64,000 nt of DNA from Adiantum capillus-veneris (lineage: Eukaryota; Streptophyta; Polypodiopsida; Polypodiales; Pteridaceae), in assembly GCA_014529385.2 (NCBI GenBank), contig CM043966.1:94739587-94803586 (forward strand). Direction: 5' to 3'. Shown here piece after piece: positions 12,328-23,412 of this stretch. Position 1 is the stretch's first letter. Each line of letters begins with the position of its first letter. The notes under the pieces were generated by a model, which was not told the DNA's origin, ran no database searches, and worked only from the letters and a program-made list of their open reading frames with translations. A program made the translations under genes and the position numbers.

Positions 12328-12958
12328 TCTTGACCATTGCTCCCCTCATGCCAGAGGCCGGCTTGATGTACTCAAGCTTATGACATGAGCTCCAGCCAGC
12401 CAGCAAGCCATAGCCTTGCTCTTGCTGACCGGCTAGTGTTGGGAGCATGATGTGCTAGAAGAGCTGTTTGTGTTTGTCAGCCGACCAGCAAGCCTTTGTT
12501 CGCCGAACGAGTGAGTAGAAGCCGTTGACATGGGAAACTCACAGCAACAGAGATCTGCAGCTGACAGGCCAAAGCTCTTAAGTGTCTCTTTCCATTCATG
12601 AGTCCAATGATAAATCTCCTGCTGGTTCTTTTGCAGCCAGCCGTCCCTGTCAGGTGCCTCATGGTGGGCCGGCGTTTCAAGTGCTGGGCATGTGTACCAA
12701 CTATTTTTGTGTTGCCTGCAGCCTGCTTGTCGGTTATTACAATCAATGAAAATTCCAGTGAGTGGCAGCCAACTGCTGGAGCTTGCGCGTGAGCGCTTTC
12801 CAACTGGCAGCACCTACTTCAAAAGCTTTGATGGCAGAGGCAGTCATGGGCACAGCTTCGACAGTTTGGCCGGCAGCCAGCAGCGAATCTCAAGACTCAG
12901 TGCATTGTTGTAGCAGGCTCTCCTCACTCTGCTCACTGCTGAGTGCTCAGCATGAGCA

Positions 12959-13003
<45 letters not shown>

Positions 13004-13270
13004 GGTCTCTCTGAGTCTCGGGTGTTGTTCCGCGATTATTTTCTACGTCTCCTTTCTGGCCCGACCCGCCGGCGAATAGAGCCCAGCTAGCCCAGCGCCC
13101 GCTTGATGGAGACAGACCGCAGACTGGGTGCCTGATCATCGGATGCCAAGCACATCGTACGGTGGAGAACGACACTGCTGAGCAGTGAGTCTTGACTCCC
13201 GAGTCTGGTGAGACTTGAAACTTGGAAGCAGTGCCCGAAAAAAACTTTTTTCCAAAAACTTGGCACATAC
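12328..13270. other. GC-richer unassigned stretch with (CT)n
   Basis: This holds repeated CCAGCCAGC-type words, a (CT)19 tract at 12961-12999 and several overlapping open frames on both strands (for example 12433-12813 minus). None shows a domain or homology I recognise. The look is that of an LTR or other repeat, but I found no second copy in the window. Confidence 0.35.
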
Positions 13271-13828
13271 ATATGAGAAAGTTTAGAGGTAAAATGACTA
13301 AATTTGAAGGTTTTTATCTAAATCTAGAGCAAGCATTTCCTTGGTCAAGTCTTGTTTAGCCAATGAGACCATAAATTTTGCACAAAGAGTCTCAGCTCAA
13401 AGTTTGCACAAAGGACCATACATATCATGATGACATCTTGTAATAAGTAAAGCCTAGGAGTAGTTGTGGTTTCTTTGTCAAGCAATCAGAGAACTTGTAA
13501 TTCTTTGACCCTCAAGGCTCGGTCTGAGCTCGAGGTTGGTGTATATTTTTGATATTCTTAATACTATCCACTCACAATTGTGAGTTTTGCAAAAAAAAAA
13601 GAAAAAAGGTTTTTATCTAAATCTTGTTGGTTTTCCTACCTTTAAATTAAAAATCTAGAGGTAAATATCAAAATTTGTAGGTGGGATTACACCAAACCCA
13701 GGTCTTTGGCTTTCTTAAAGAAGCTTTAGAGGAGTGTTGAGTTAAGCATACTTTCAATGTTTTCAATGATAATGATAGAGATTTATCTTAAATGTTATTT
13801 TAAAATCAAAATATTAATTATATTTTTA

Positions 13829-14915
13829 TTTCACCTTTCATTTCACATCGTGACATGTCTTGACTTTTCTTTGATTCTATTGTTTTAAAATGCTAAAGTA
13901 AACCTTCAACTTGCATATTTCTAGTAAATTCTATACATACATACATACACACATATATATAGTAATGAGTTCTTTTTGCTTTCTAAAAAAAACCTTAGTG
14001 TTGTGTTGGGTTAAAGAGACTTTATTGTTTTCAGTGCCATCATGGAAACTTACCTTGAATGTTTATTTCACTTTCATTTCATACCCTGACATGTTTCGAC
14101 TTGACTTTTCTTGCATTCTATTGTTTTAGAATGTTAAAGTGAAACTTCTTCACTTTAACTTGCATAATTCTAGTAAATTCTACGAAGACACATACACACA
14201 TATATAAAAAATGAATCTTTTTAATTTCACATTTTATTTCAGTCTCACATAGCCTCACATGGCTTGACTTTTCTTCCATTCTATAACTTAATTTTAGTCA
14301 ATATTTAGAAAAGTCTCTTTTATTAAGCGGTCGTCGATTAAGTTTCTTTCCCACAAAGGAGCGGAAATACTATCATAAAGCGGGATTTTTGAATTATTTT
14401 CTCACATATTTCACCAGTTTTTCTTTCCTTTATCATGGTTTGCAACCAAGTAGTCTTCATTTTCAACCGGCTCAAGGCTAAGCTGAGGCAATCCTTTCTT
14501 GAACACTGATACTACTTAAACTCAATCTAATGATTTTATCACGTTCTAATTATTTTAGAAAGCCACCGTGATTCTTTCGCGTGTTATTTCACATTTCATT
14601 TCACAGCCTCACATGACTTGACTTTTCTTGCATACTATAGATTTAAAAGCAGCCGTCAGTCAATTTTCCTTCTCACAAAGAAGCAAATCAGAAATCATAG
14701 CAACAATTTTGAAATTTGTACGGTTTTTGAATTCTTTTCTCACATATTTCACCGATTTTCTTTCCTTTACCATGGTTCACAACCGGCTAGTCTCAATTTT
14801 CAACTGCTTCAAGGCTAAGATGAGGCAATCCTTTCCTGAACACTAATTCAAGTTAAACTCAACCTAATGATTTTATCACTTTCTTATAGTTTTAGAAAGC
14901 CACCGTGACCCTCTT
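13829..14915. repeat. Degenerate tandem array, AT-rich
   Basis: Units begin near 13829, 14062, 14222 and 14585. Each carries TTCATTTCA(C/T), a GACATG or CACATGGC word and CTTGACTTTTCTTGCATTC. The last two units (14222-14584 and 14585-14915) are also similar in their second halves, which contain TTCTCACATATTTCACC and CTGAGGCAATCCTTTC-like strings. No coding signal. Confidence 0.7.
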
Positions 14916-15065
14916 ACTTGTTTTTAATCGCTGCTTGGAAGAGTTGTCCATTTGTAAAATTTGTGTACCATGACTACTACCTACACGCTATAAGGTACCT
15001 GCCACACCAGACAAGATAGATTAGGCGGACATGAGCTTGATTTGATAAGCTCACTTTTTTTTTTT

Positions 15066-15262
15066 GGGGGAGGGGGGGCCTCGTGACTAAATGGCACGTG
15101 GTCTTGAATGAAGACCCGGCCATGGGATTGACGGTGGATGGCGAGAATCTTGAGGCGATCCGACGGAGAAAAGGAAAACGGCGGCGGCGCTTCCCCCATC
15201 GCGACTTGAACCTAGACGGGGTTGTGGAAGCTCAATGTGCTAACCGAGCGCGCACGATGATT
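15066..15262 (-). mobile_element. One-ended relative of the 325-bp G-tract elements
   Basis: At 15079 the end reads CTCGTGACTAAATGGCACG, matching the terminal repeat of the two elements downstream (CTCGTCTATAAATGACACG). On the minus strand it holds an RNA polymerase III B-box-like GGTTCAAGTCG (15202-15212) and an A-box-like GCTCGGTTAGCA just upstream (about 15238-15254). A G run lies before the end, and an 18-G run at about 15303-15320 beyond the tRNA-like part. The opposite terminal repeat was not found. Confidence 0.5.
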
Positions 15263-15705
15263 TGGTTGAAATGGACGTTACACCTCTGATGTTCGAGTTT
15301 ATGGGGGGGGGGGGGGGGGGATTTTATGGCACCCTCGGGCCCCCACCCACACGGGAGCAGGTAATTTGTTAGAGAGGAGGAAATGACCCTTGATCAAACA
15401 TATGCTCCTACGCACACACACGAAGAGGGGAGAGGGTAAGATGCTCAAAACCCGACTCACCTCACAGTGGAGAGAGTAAATTATAACAATTACCCTATGG
15501 GGGTACCCTAGGGGCGATTAAATGGAGGGAGGAGGGGATAACTCAAAACAGTGATCCCCCTCCGTGGGGCCCCCCTCTTAACTCATTTTGGTGTGAGTCG
15601 TGAGTTGTCAGCCTTTCTTAATCTATGCTCATTGTCATTGGGGCGAATTCAAATGGGATCAAATGGTGGCAGCATAAATGGGAAAGGGAAGGAAAACCAA
15701 AAAAA

Positions 15706-15738
<33 letters not shown>
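15706..15738. repeat. Poly-G tract, 33 bases
   Basis: An uninterrupted G run adjoins the left end of the inverted-repeat element at 15744. Other G runs nearby lie at 15841-15856, 16071-16079 and 16404-16431. Confidence 0.9.
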
Positions 15739-15743
15739 CTGGG

Positions 15744-16070
15744 CTCGTCTATAAATGACACGGGGTCTAACTCAAGGGATCTACGGCTGGCGCGTGATCG
15801 ACGAGGCGGGGAGGGCTTTGGGCCGTTGGATCGACGCAGCAGGGGGGGGGGGGGGGCAGACTTATATAGTACTGGGGTTGCATAGCTTTCAAGCAATCGC
15901 GTCTACTGGGTTGGATAGGTAGTGCGCCTATGGAGTGGGAGGTGGCGTGGTCGAGTCGCGATGCGGGCAGCTGGGGGCTGTATTTTTTTGATACCCAAAG
16001 ATGGGATCAACGGTGGATTGAACATCCACCGTAGATCCCTTGAGTTTCTCCCGTGACGCTTATAGACGAG
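15744..16070 (+). mobile_element. 327-bp inverted-repeat element with tRNA-like core (F1)
   Basis: The left end CTCGTCTATAAATGACACGG continues to CTCAAGGGATCTACGG (15744-15786) and is repeated inverted at 16029-16070, ending CTTATAGACGAG; about 36 of 43 positions match. Inside are a G run (15841-15856), an A-box-like GGTTGGATAGGTAGTGCG and a B-box-like GGTCGAGTCGCG. Just inside the right end is a hairpin with 14-base arms (16005-16037). It resembles a SINE-derived or foldback MITE. Both flanks are G runs on the same strand. Confidence 0.6.
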
Positions 16071-16079
16071 GGGGGGGGG

Positions 16080-16402
16080 CTCGTTAATAAAGGCCACGGG
16101 AGGAGTAAAGAGATCAATGATTGGAGTTTAATCATCATTGATCCATTCCTATGGCAAATAAAAAATTTAGAGTTCTATGCGTCGTGGCATCACATTGAAC
16201 CCGTGACCTCCCCCTCCGTAGTCCCGTGACCTATCCACCTGAGTTGCCGCGCGGCGTCGTTGCATAGATGGCGACCTTGTGTATAAGAAACTGCCCCCCC
16301 GCCCCCCCCCTCTGCTGCGTCGATCTGACGGTCTGCGCTCGATCGGTAAATCGCCCTTTTCGTCGATCTCTTGAATCTCATCCCGTGTCACTTATAGACG
16401 AG
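16080..16402 (-). mobile_element. 323-bp inverted-repeat element, opposite orientation (F2)
   Basis: Ends CTCGTTAATAAAGGCCACGGG (16080) and CCCGTGTCACTTATAGACGAG (to 16402) are inverted repeats of each other and match those of F1. Read on the minus strand, the inside follows the same order as F1: ATCGACGCAGCA, a G run, CAGTTTCTTATA, A-box-like CTCAGGTGGATAGGTC, B-box-like GGGTTCAATG, then a hairpin at 16112-16143. It is separated from F1 by nine G bases and followed by 28 G bases. Confidence 0.6.
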
Positions 16403-16440
16403 TGGGGGGGGGGGGGGGGGGGGGGGGGGGGAAGGGGGGT

Positions 16441-17839
16441 TAGTGGGTTCAATAAACACACATGGGTGTAGTGGTGAAGATCACATGGCTTGCTATGGGG
16501 TAGGGAAAGGACATTGAGTGTCCTTCCCACATAATAATGGAAACCCATTGGCGACCGGCAGAGGCTAGGAGCCATGGGGAGCCATTATTATATGAGAAAG
16601 GACACTTAAGTATCCCAACAGTTAAGTATCGGGAGGAGGGGGTTTATAGTGTGATCATTGATCATGCTACATGGTGGACATTGGCTGTCTGTGTCGCCAT
16701 CAACGTTCCAACGCTGACATGGAGCCCCTTGGCTCATTTGCACGTTGTTGTCACCTGTTCTGTGAGCTGACTTGTCAGCAGCAGAGCTGTGCTCATCTAT
16801 TTCACTTGCTGATGTGTCGCATGCTCATACTATTCCCTGTGCTAATACGTCATGCTGTGGTTGGCGGATGGTGGACTCATGTCTGCAAAGAAGACTTCTG
16901 GTGGCCAATGTTTTTACACGTGCTGACTTGACATTGATCCGTCGATTGCAACATCGATTCCGTTGAGGAAATCTCTCTCTGTGGAGGGTTGAGATTAACA
17001 GCCCCCTTACTCTCGACCTTGACGAAGAGATCATGGGTTCAAAATGAGAGATGTGAACCTCCTCGAATTTATGAGCGTACTTGTATTTACAAAGTTTTTG
17101 AATTTAGAACTATGCATTGGACGGCTCAAATGCTTAGAGTACAATTGAAGGCTGTTGGCTCTACTTTAAACTAGTGTGCCCTGATTACTTTACAGGGAAT
17201 AATTCAATTCAGGTCACATACATTCATGTAGAGAATCATCATTGAATATGTTCGTTATCCCTTGAGAAAGGGTTATCACAACTTGTTTCGGCACTGTCTT
17301 ATTAAGACCTTCTTACGAACGATCATTGAATATGCTATGTTCTATTGGAAGGATAATTGAATACATTCACCACCTATATAGTATTGACCACATATATAGT
17401 GCAAGGACACTTTAAAGAGAAGAAAATGCTAAAAGGAAACAAGGTACTATGGCCTATATAATATATGGCCTACATATAATGCTATTGAGAAGAATTTAAT
17501 AATAAGAGGCTTCTTGGTGCGAGAAATTTTTTTGAAAAAGTGATACTAGCATTTAAATATATTTTTTCACAATAGAGTATTACACTTTTTGGAAACAAGT
17601 GTGTCAAGGACTTATTTAAATTACAATATATTTCAAAAGCATCTATTTTATCCTACAGTGAAGAAGAGCATTCATCTTATAATGGAGTAGAGTATTCAGG
17701 CAAACCACGTGGCACTAAAAAAAGGCTTTGGCTATCTCTTCATCCTACTCTGGATGTAGGCTGCTCCTTTTTCTCCTTGGTTGTAATGAAAAGTGCCACT
17801 TGCTATTGCTACTAACACTTCATTGCAACAACTATAGGC

Positions 17840-17840
<1 letters not shown>
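16441..17840. other. Unassigned intergenic sequence
   Basis: Moderately AT-rich sequence with short open frames only. One tRNA-like A-box string (GGGTGTAGTGGTGAAGATCAC, near 16465) has no matching B box at the right distance, so no tRNA gene is called. I see no other feature. Confidence 0.4.
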
Positions 17841-17887
<47 letters not shown>

Positions 17888-17926
17888 ATGGACAAGGAGA
17901 TGAGTTGGTTTTGCCATGAACATGAA

Positions 17927-17983
<57 letters not shown>

Positions 17984-18040
17984 CCTACATGGACAAGGAG
18001 ATGAGTTGGTTTCGCCATGAACAGGAAGTTGCTGCAGCTC
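17841..18040. repeat. (CT)n-anchored tandem duplication, period about 101 bp
   Basis: Two units each contain a (CT)n run (17841-17882 and 17931-17981) followed by CATGGACAAGGAGATGAGTT and GCCATGAACA. The units start 101 bp apart, measured at the CATGGACAAGG word (17887 and 17988). Confidence 0.85.
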
Positions 18041-18180
18041 TGTCCTTCAATCGGACTTGCATCCACTACTCTCTAATGAGGAATGACAGGGCCCGTGGGG
18101 GACGCAAGTTGAGAACTTGGAAGTCCACAAGGTCATCTCTGTTTTTCCTGACCCCTCGAACACCATTTGCACCTATCTCT

Positions 18181-18417
18181 TGTAAAGTGTGAGCTTTGTC
18201 CTAGAATATGAGTCAAGGAGAGCGGAGTGGATTTATCCCACATGCAATGTTGTAAGGCTGTAGAGCTACTTAAATCTCATTTCATGAATGAATAAACACA
18301 AGTCTATTTTGCATTACATCTCCCTTGTTTACGGTGTGATGGCTTAGCAAATACTCAAGATTGTGCTTATGAGTCCAAGTTTCATCCACCCTAGCTAGCA
18401 GGATACCATTCCCATCA
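18181..18417 (+). repeat. 5' LTR of the gag-only element
   Basis: Starts TGTAAAGTGTG and ends CCATCA two bases before the primer site. It is colinear with 20993-21310 but lacks about 75 bp (from after GAGTCCAAGT to TTCATCCACC) that the 3' LTR has, so one copy has suffered an indel. Confidence 0.75.
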
Positions 18418-18419
18418 AG

Positions 18420-18431
18420 TGGTATCAGAGC
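18420..18431 (+). other. Primer binding site (initiator tRNA-Met type)
   Basis: TGGTATCAGAGC is the usual plant Copia primer site, complementary to the 3' end of initiator tRNA-Met. It begins two bases after the LTR. Confidence 0.8.
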
Positions 18432-18876
18432 ACGGGTATGCTAGCTAGGTTTGCTATTATGCATTTGCATGTTTGTACAATTAGCATTCCTTAATCATCA
18501 TTAGCTAGATCCATTAGGTTTGCTCTTCTATTGCATATTGCATGCCTAATTAGTATTCCATTGGCTAGCATGAGCATGTTCTTGAGTTAAAGACTCTTGG
18601 CCCACTACTCACTGGCTAATTGGAAGCTTAATTAGCATTAGAGTTCATTAATTTGCCATTAGGAACTTGCATTTGCATTCAATAGCTGCTTCTCTATTTA
18701 GAAAAATTGACATTTGCAATCGGTATGTGTGCAAAGCCCGTCTCAAAAGCTCCCCATCAAGCGGATCCATGCCGAAATCGCCCTTCATTTGCACATTGGA
18801 GAGCTTGATTGATTTTTCTCTCTTGTACACCCTCACTCTCTCGATTGGAATTGTTGCAATAGAGGCTCAAAAGTGT

Positions 18877-18877
<1 letters not shown>

Positions 18878-18942
<65 letters not shown>

Positions 18943-19705
18943 CTAAAGAAGCATTCAATGCCCACCAAACTATCTGTAGAAAAAGGAGCCCCAAAAGCCT
19001 TTAAAGACTGGCCCTACCTGTGGTGGGAACACCCTTTTAGGGGTTGACCATTTTTTTTAATGGGCCACACACCAATTTTTATTTGAGTGCCCCACTGAGC
19101 GGATTGCAAGCCGGCGGTCAACCCAAATTAATTGAATTTTTCGGTCCGCCATTGGACGAGGCCTCTACCGGCGACCGTGTTTCGAGTCGTTCGGCCATCC
19201 AACGCCTAGTCAATGCATTGCAGACAGCATTGCTTAATTCTCAACTCCGTTCACGACCGATCGGCAGCTGCCCAAGCTACCGCCGTTGCTCGGCCTGTTG
19301 CACTTGCTTGCTCGTGGCCTTGCCCGCCTGCTGGAAGACTGCTCGCCCTTGTTAAGGCTGCCGTCCCATGGCTTGCCTTTTTGGCTCCCCACATCTAACC
19401 AAATACCCAAGGGGTCTTTCCCAGGAGCAGAGGTTGCAAGTAACAAAGCTTCTAAAGGTCTTACTCCGGCAGCTAGTAAACATCAGAAAGTCGACAAAAG
19501 CCAAGTCTTTTCGAAAGTTGGAACATCCAAGCACTGCATCAGGCATTCAAAGGGCCTTCACTAAGCAAACCCAAAAGGCCTCCCAAGGCAACCACAAATC
19601 AACGTCAAAGCAATATCTTCAAACATCAAAGCAAAAGGCACTACCCCCTTTTTTTTAATGTGAAGAGGAGCTTCACTCCGAGTGAAGAGGAGCTTCACAA
19701 AAGAA

Positions 19706-19770
<65 letters not shown>
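18878..19770. repeat. (GT)n and (CT)n tracts in the leader
   Basis: (GT)n at 18878-18939 and (CT)n at 19709-19770 lie in the non-coding leader between primer site and gag. The sequence between them (18940-19700) has short open frames but nothing recognisable. Confidence 0.9.
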
Positions 19771-19774
<4 letters not shown>

Positions 19775-19908
19775 AAACTTCAAAATCTTGCAGCCAAGCA
19801 ACTTGCAAAATAAATTTCCTATAATATCTTAAGAAGAAATTGTGCTCATGTAAAGAGGAGGACATTGGCTAGGAGAGCCTCCTGAGCTAAGACCCCTCTA
19901 TTAGCACA

Positions 19909-20748
19909 ATGGAAAAGAAGGGGCTTCAAAAATTTAACAGGGAGGGCATTCATACTTGGCAAACTAGGTTAAAAGGTTACTTAAAGAAAAAGCAATTGTG
20001 GGGTATAGTAAAACCAATGCTCACTGATCCAACATCTACTGCCGGTGCACAAATACTGACACGAGCTATGAGTGCACAAAATCAAGCAAAGGACAAGCAA
20101 GCATTAGGATTCATAATCACCGCACTACATGACAATTATGCAAACTTTATTGATGATTGTGATACCTCATCAGCTGCATGGGAAGCACTAGAAAAAAACT
20201 TTGGAGTTAGGAAAAAGAAAAGCAAACTAAGCTTAAAGAAACATCTTTACAAATTGCAAATGGAACATAACGAAGATATAGCAAGCTTGGTCAATGGCCT
20301 CAAAAGCATGACCACACAACTAGCTTAAGTGCAGTACCAAAAAATTGCGGTTCTTCTAGAAACCTTACCACCTAGTTTTGACCAGATCAAGACCATCATT
20401 GAGAAGGATCGAACACTAGGTTTTCAAGATGTCATCAACTCTTTAATGTCCGAGGAGAAGAATCAAGGGAGGAATGCTACTTCAGGGGGAGGAGCTTTTG
20501 CAGTTGGCAATGGTAACAAGACTTGTTTCAAGTGTGGAAAAGAAGGGCACATAGCAAAGGACTGTCTAGCATCGAAGACTTGTAGCATTTGCGGAAAGAA
20601 GGGTCACCTTCCTTCCAAGTGTTTCAAAAGGGACAGAGGCAGCATCAACAAAAATCCAAGGCCCAAAGTGTATTTGGTAGAAGAAGACAAAGATGAAGAT
20701 GAAGAAGAAGGCGGCAATAGCCTTCTAGTCCACGGTGACATTTTCTAG
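19909..20748 (+). pseudogene. Copia-type gag with UBN2 fold and two zinc knuckles; one in-frame stop
   Basis: A single frame runs from ATG 19909 to the stop at 20746-20748 and is interrupted only by TAA at 20326-20328. The N-terminal part (FNREGIHTWQTRLKGYL, ALHDNYANFIDDC, AWEALEKNFG) is the UBN2/DUF4219-type gag of plant Copia elements. The C-terminal part has two CCHC knuckles, CFKCGKEGHIAKDC and CSICGKKGHLPSKC, followed by an acidic tail. Gag packages element RNA into virus-like particles in the cytoplasm. With the stop, only the first 139 residues would be made. No pol frame follows. Confidence 0.85.
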
Positions 20749-20992
20749 CCTTTTTTGTTTTGCCTTTCCCCTTCAGTTGTATTTGTTTGGAGATAGCTTG
20801 GACTAGCTTGGTCTCAGTTTTATACATCTGTTTGAGGGGAGGTTTTTGAGTATCTCTTGGATTAGAGATAGTTTGTCTCCTAGATTGGGGATGGTCTCCT
20901 GGATTGGAGGTGTTCTTTTGTTCTTGGATTGGAGTGTGCCAGAGATGTTAGTTTCTTCAGTTTCTTCCTAGTCCAAACCTCAAGGGGAGGAT

Positions 20993-21310
20993 TATAAAGT
21001 ATAATCTTATTATAGAATATGAGTCAAGGAGAGAAGAGTGGATTTATCCCACATGCAATGGTGCAAGGCTGTAGAGCTACTTAAAGCTCATTTCATAAAA
21101 GAATAAGCGCAAGTCTATTTTGCATTACATCTTTCTTGTTTATGGTGAGCTTGTGATGGCTTAGAAAATACTCAAGATTGTGTTTATGAGTCCAAGTTAA
21201 TTGACCTTGGAACCTAATTCGCTCGAGTGATAATCTAGTCAACACACACTAGCTTGTGTCCACCATGTTTCTCTTTCATCCACCTTAGCTAGCATGATAC
21301 CATTCCCATA
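20993..21310 (+). repeat. 3' LTR of the gag-only element
   Basis: Starts TATAAAGTATAATC directly after AAGGGGAGGAT and ends CATTCCCATA. It matches the 5' LTR over GAATATGAGTCAAGGAGAG and most of the remainder, and includes the 75 bp absent from the 5' copy. Confidence 0.75.
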
Positions 21311-21360
21311 ATATTTGAGGTGCTCTTAACTGTTCACCTACCCATTCATGTCCTGGAGCT

Positions 21361-21361
<1 letters not shown>

Positions 21362-21444
<83 letters not shown>
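21362..21444. repeat. (GA)n tract, about 83 bp
   Basis: Pure GA run that ends about 30 bp upstream of the start codon of the ERLIN-like pseudogene. It may have been part of the copied leader or arisen later. Confidence 0.9.
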
Positions 21445-21447
<3 letters not shown>

Positions 21448-21475
21448 AAAAGGGCATGCTCCTCCTGCTCCTCCC

Positions 21476-22377
21476 ATGACTGCTTATCTGTCTATGATCC
21501 TCATTCTTGTTGTGGGGATCATCATTCCATTGGTGGTTGCTACTACAAATTTGAATGTGCTGCATCAAGTCCCAGAGGGCCACATTGGCGTCTACTAGCA
21601 GGATGGTGCCCTGTTGAATCTTAGATCCAGGCATTCATTTGATGCTGCCTTATATAACACGGTACGAGCAAATTCAAGCAAAAATTCAGACTGATAAGGT
21701 TAAAAACATCCCTTGTGGCACAAAAGGAGGTGTAATTGATAGATGGTTATCAATCCAGTGAGGAAGGTGCAAGTGTATGATACAATTTCAAACTATGGTG
21801 TAACTTATGACAATACTTGGGTGTATGACAAGATTCATCATGAGATTAATCAGTTCTGTAGTGCGCATAGTTTGCAGGAACTGTATATAGACAAGTTTGA
21901 TTAGATAGATGAAATTATGAAGGAAGCTATTCAATGCGATTGTACACGATATGCATCTGGAATTCAGATAATCAATGTGAGAGTAACAAAACCCTCAGTT
22001 CCAAGGACCATTGTTCTCAATTATGAACAAATCGAAGAGGAGATAATGAAGGTCCTTATTGCTGCAAAAGGTGGTGGAAAAAGAAGTCCAAATTGAGAAG
22101 AAAAAGACTATGACAGAGGCTAAAAAAGATGCACAAGTAAGCATGAGTTATATGCTTACTCATGGAAAAGGAGAGTATTAAAGGTCAACACGAGATAAAG
22201 AATGAGATATACCTAGCCAGAGAGAGAAGTCTTGCAAATGAGAATTTTTATAGGGTCTTGAAGGAAGCGAAAACAAACCAACTAAAACTTACTCCACAAT
22301 TCTTAGAGTTGAAGTTTATTGAAGCAATTGCCAACAACACAAGGATTTATTTTGGTGACAAGATGCCAGGAAACTAA
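21476..22377 (+). pseudogene. Intronless broken copy of an ERLIN-like (SPFH/prohibitin domain) gene
   Basis: From ATG 21476 the translation starts with a hydrophobic anchor (ILILVVGIIIPLVV) and then HQVPEGHIGVY, as in ER-membrane SPFH proteins of the erlin group. After a TAG at 21596 and a frameshift it continues [33 protein letters not shown] small deletion follows, then YDNTWVYDKIHHEINQFC and YASGIQIINVRVTKP, with further stops and shifts, and finally RSLANENFYRVLKEAKTNQ and IANNTRIYFGDK before TAA at 22375. Erlins form large ER-membrane complexes and act in ER protein quality control. Plant orthologues are multi-exon, whereas here all parts run together without introns, so a processed (retroposed) pseudogene is likely. 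No poly-A tail remains. Confidence 0.85.
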
Positions 22378-22436
22378 GACTTGAGCAATCTGATACGAGT
22401 TTGCAGTGTAATATCTTTGTATGCTTTAGTTGGGCT

Positions 22437-22588
<152 letters not shown>

Positions 22589-22833
22589 CAAGGTTGAGAC
22601 ATATGAACTAGACAGATTGTAGAAGTTTTGCATGCTATGCATGCAATTGAGCAGAGATAGGTGACTAGCATACTGCTACCACATGGCAATAGCCGATGGG
22701 AGTGTCACCTTCATTGTGGGTCCCAACAGAGGCACTCATCATTTTTTTTTGGCTTCCCTTATATGAATGGGTAGCAAAGTCAATTTCTTGAAGGCCAACC
22801 AATAGAATCTCTCTTCTCTCTCTACTCTCTCTC

Positions 22834-23365
22834 ATAATATGCTCATCTATATACTATCTTCAAGGCAAAGAGGATATTGCGGTTCCACGTGGATGGTAAT
22901 TCACCCTCCATCAATTGAGGTTCCCTATTCTTTGTTCTCATAGTAATCATCACACCTTTTAGTGGCCATTGCAACTAGCCCCACTACTACTTCCTGCAAA
23001 TGATGCCCTGCATTCCTTGCTCCAAGTTGTTTGTGTAAAATGTGTCGGTTATTAAATGGTGCAGCTCGATCATCAAAAGCTGGGAAGTTGAAGGAACCAA
23101 CGTAGCTGCCCCATTTGCATATGCATGCTCAATAGAATCATTGTCTACTCCATCGTGGTCTACATTGTGTACTCCACATGTGCATGGAAGCTACCCAATA
23201 CTTGCTACTTCTACGCTCTCTATGTTTTGACATTAAGTCCTACCCAATCTAGGCCCTATTTCAAGTAGCTCTTGCTACCCTCAATCTCCTTTGCAAACAT
23301 CCAACTTAGCTTTCTTGCACCTCTACTTTTGGGCCCTTGATCTCCTTACCTGTCAAATATAACTC

Positions 23366-23412
<47 letters not shown>

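Larger units (their letters stand above)
18181..21310 (+). mobile_element. Gag-only LTR retrotransposon (TR-GAG-like), about 3.1 kb
   Basis: The order is 5' LTR (18181-18417), primer binding site TGGTATCAGAGC at 18420, a non-coding leader with GT and CT microsatellites, gag (19909-20748), a polypurine tract AAGGGGAGGA and 3' LTR (20993-21310). No protease, integrase, RT or RNase H occurs between gag and the 3' LTR. This matches the TR-GAG/LARD class of non-autonomous elements, which rely on pol proteins of other elements. No clear target site duplication was found. Confidence 0.75.

Noticed and set aside
12433-12813. 126-codon minus frame as a gene
   Set aside because: Overlapping frames on both strands, no motif, no splice or promoter support.
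15202-15262. A tRNA gene, suggested by B-box GGTTCAAGTCG and an A-box-like string
   Set aside because: No acceptor stem or proper anticodon arm can be formed. It fits a tRNA-derived repeat head instead.
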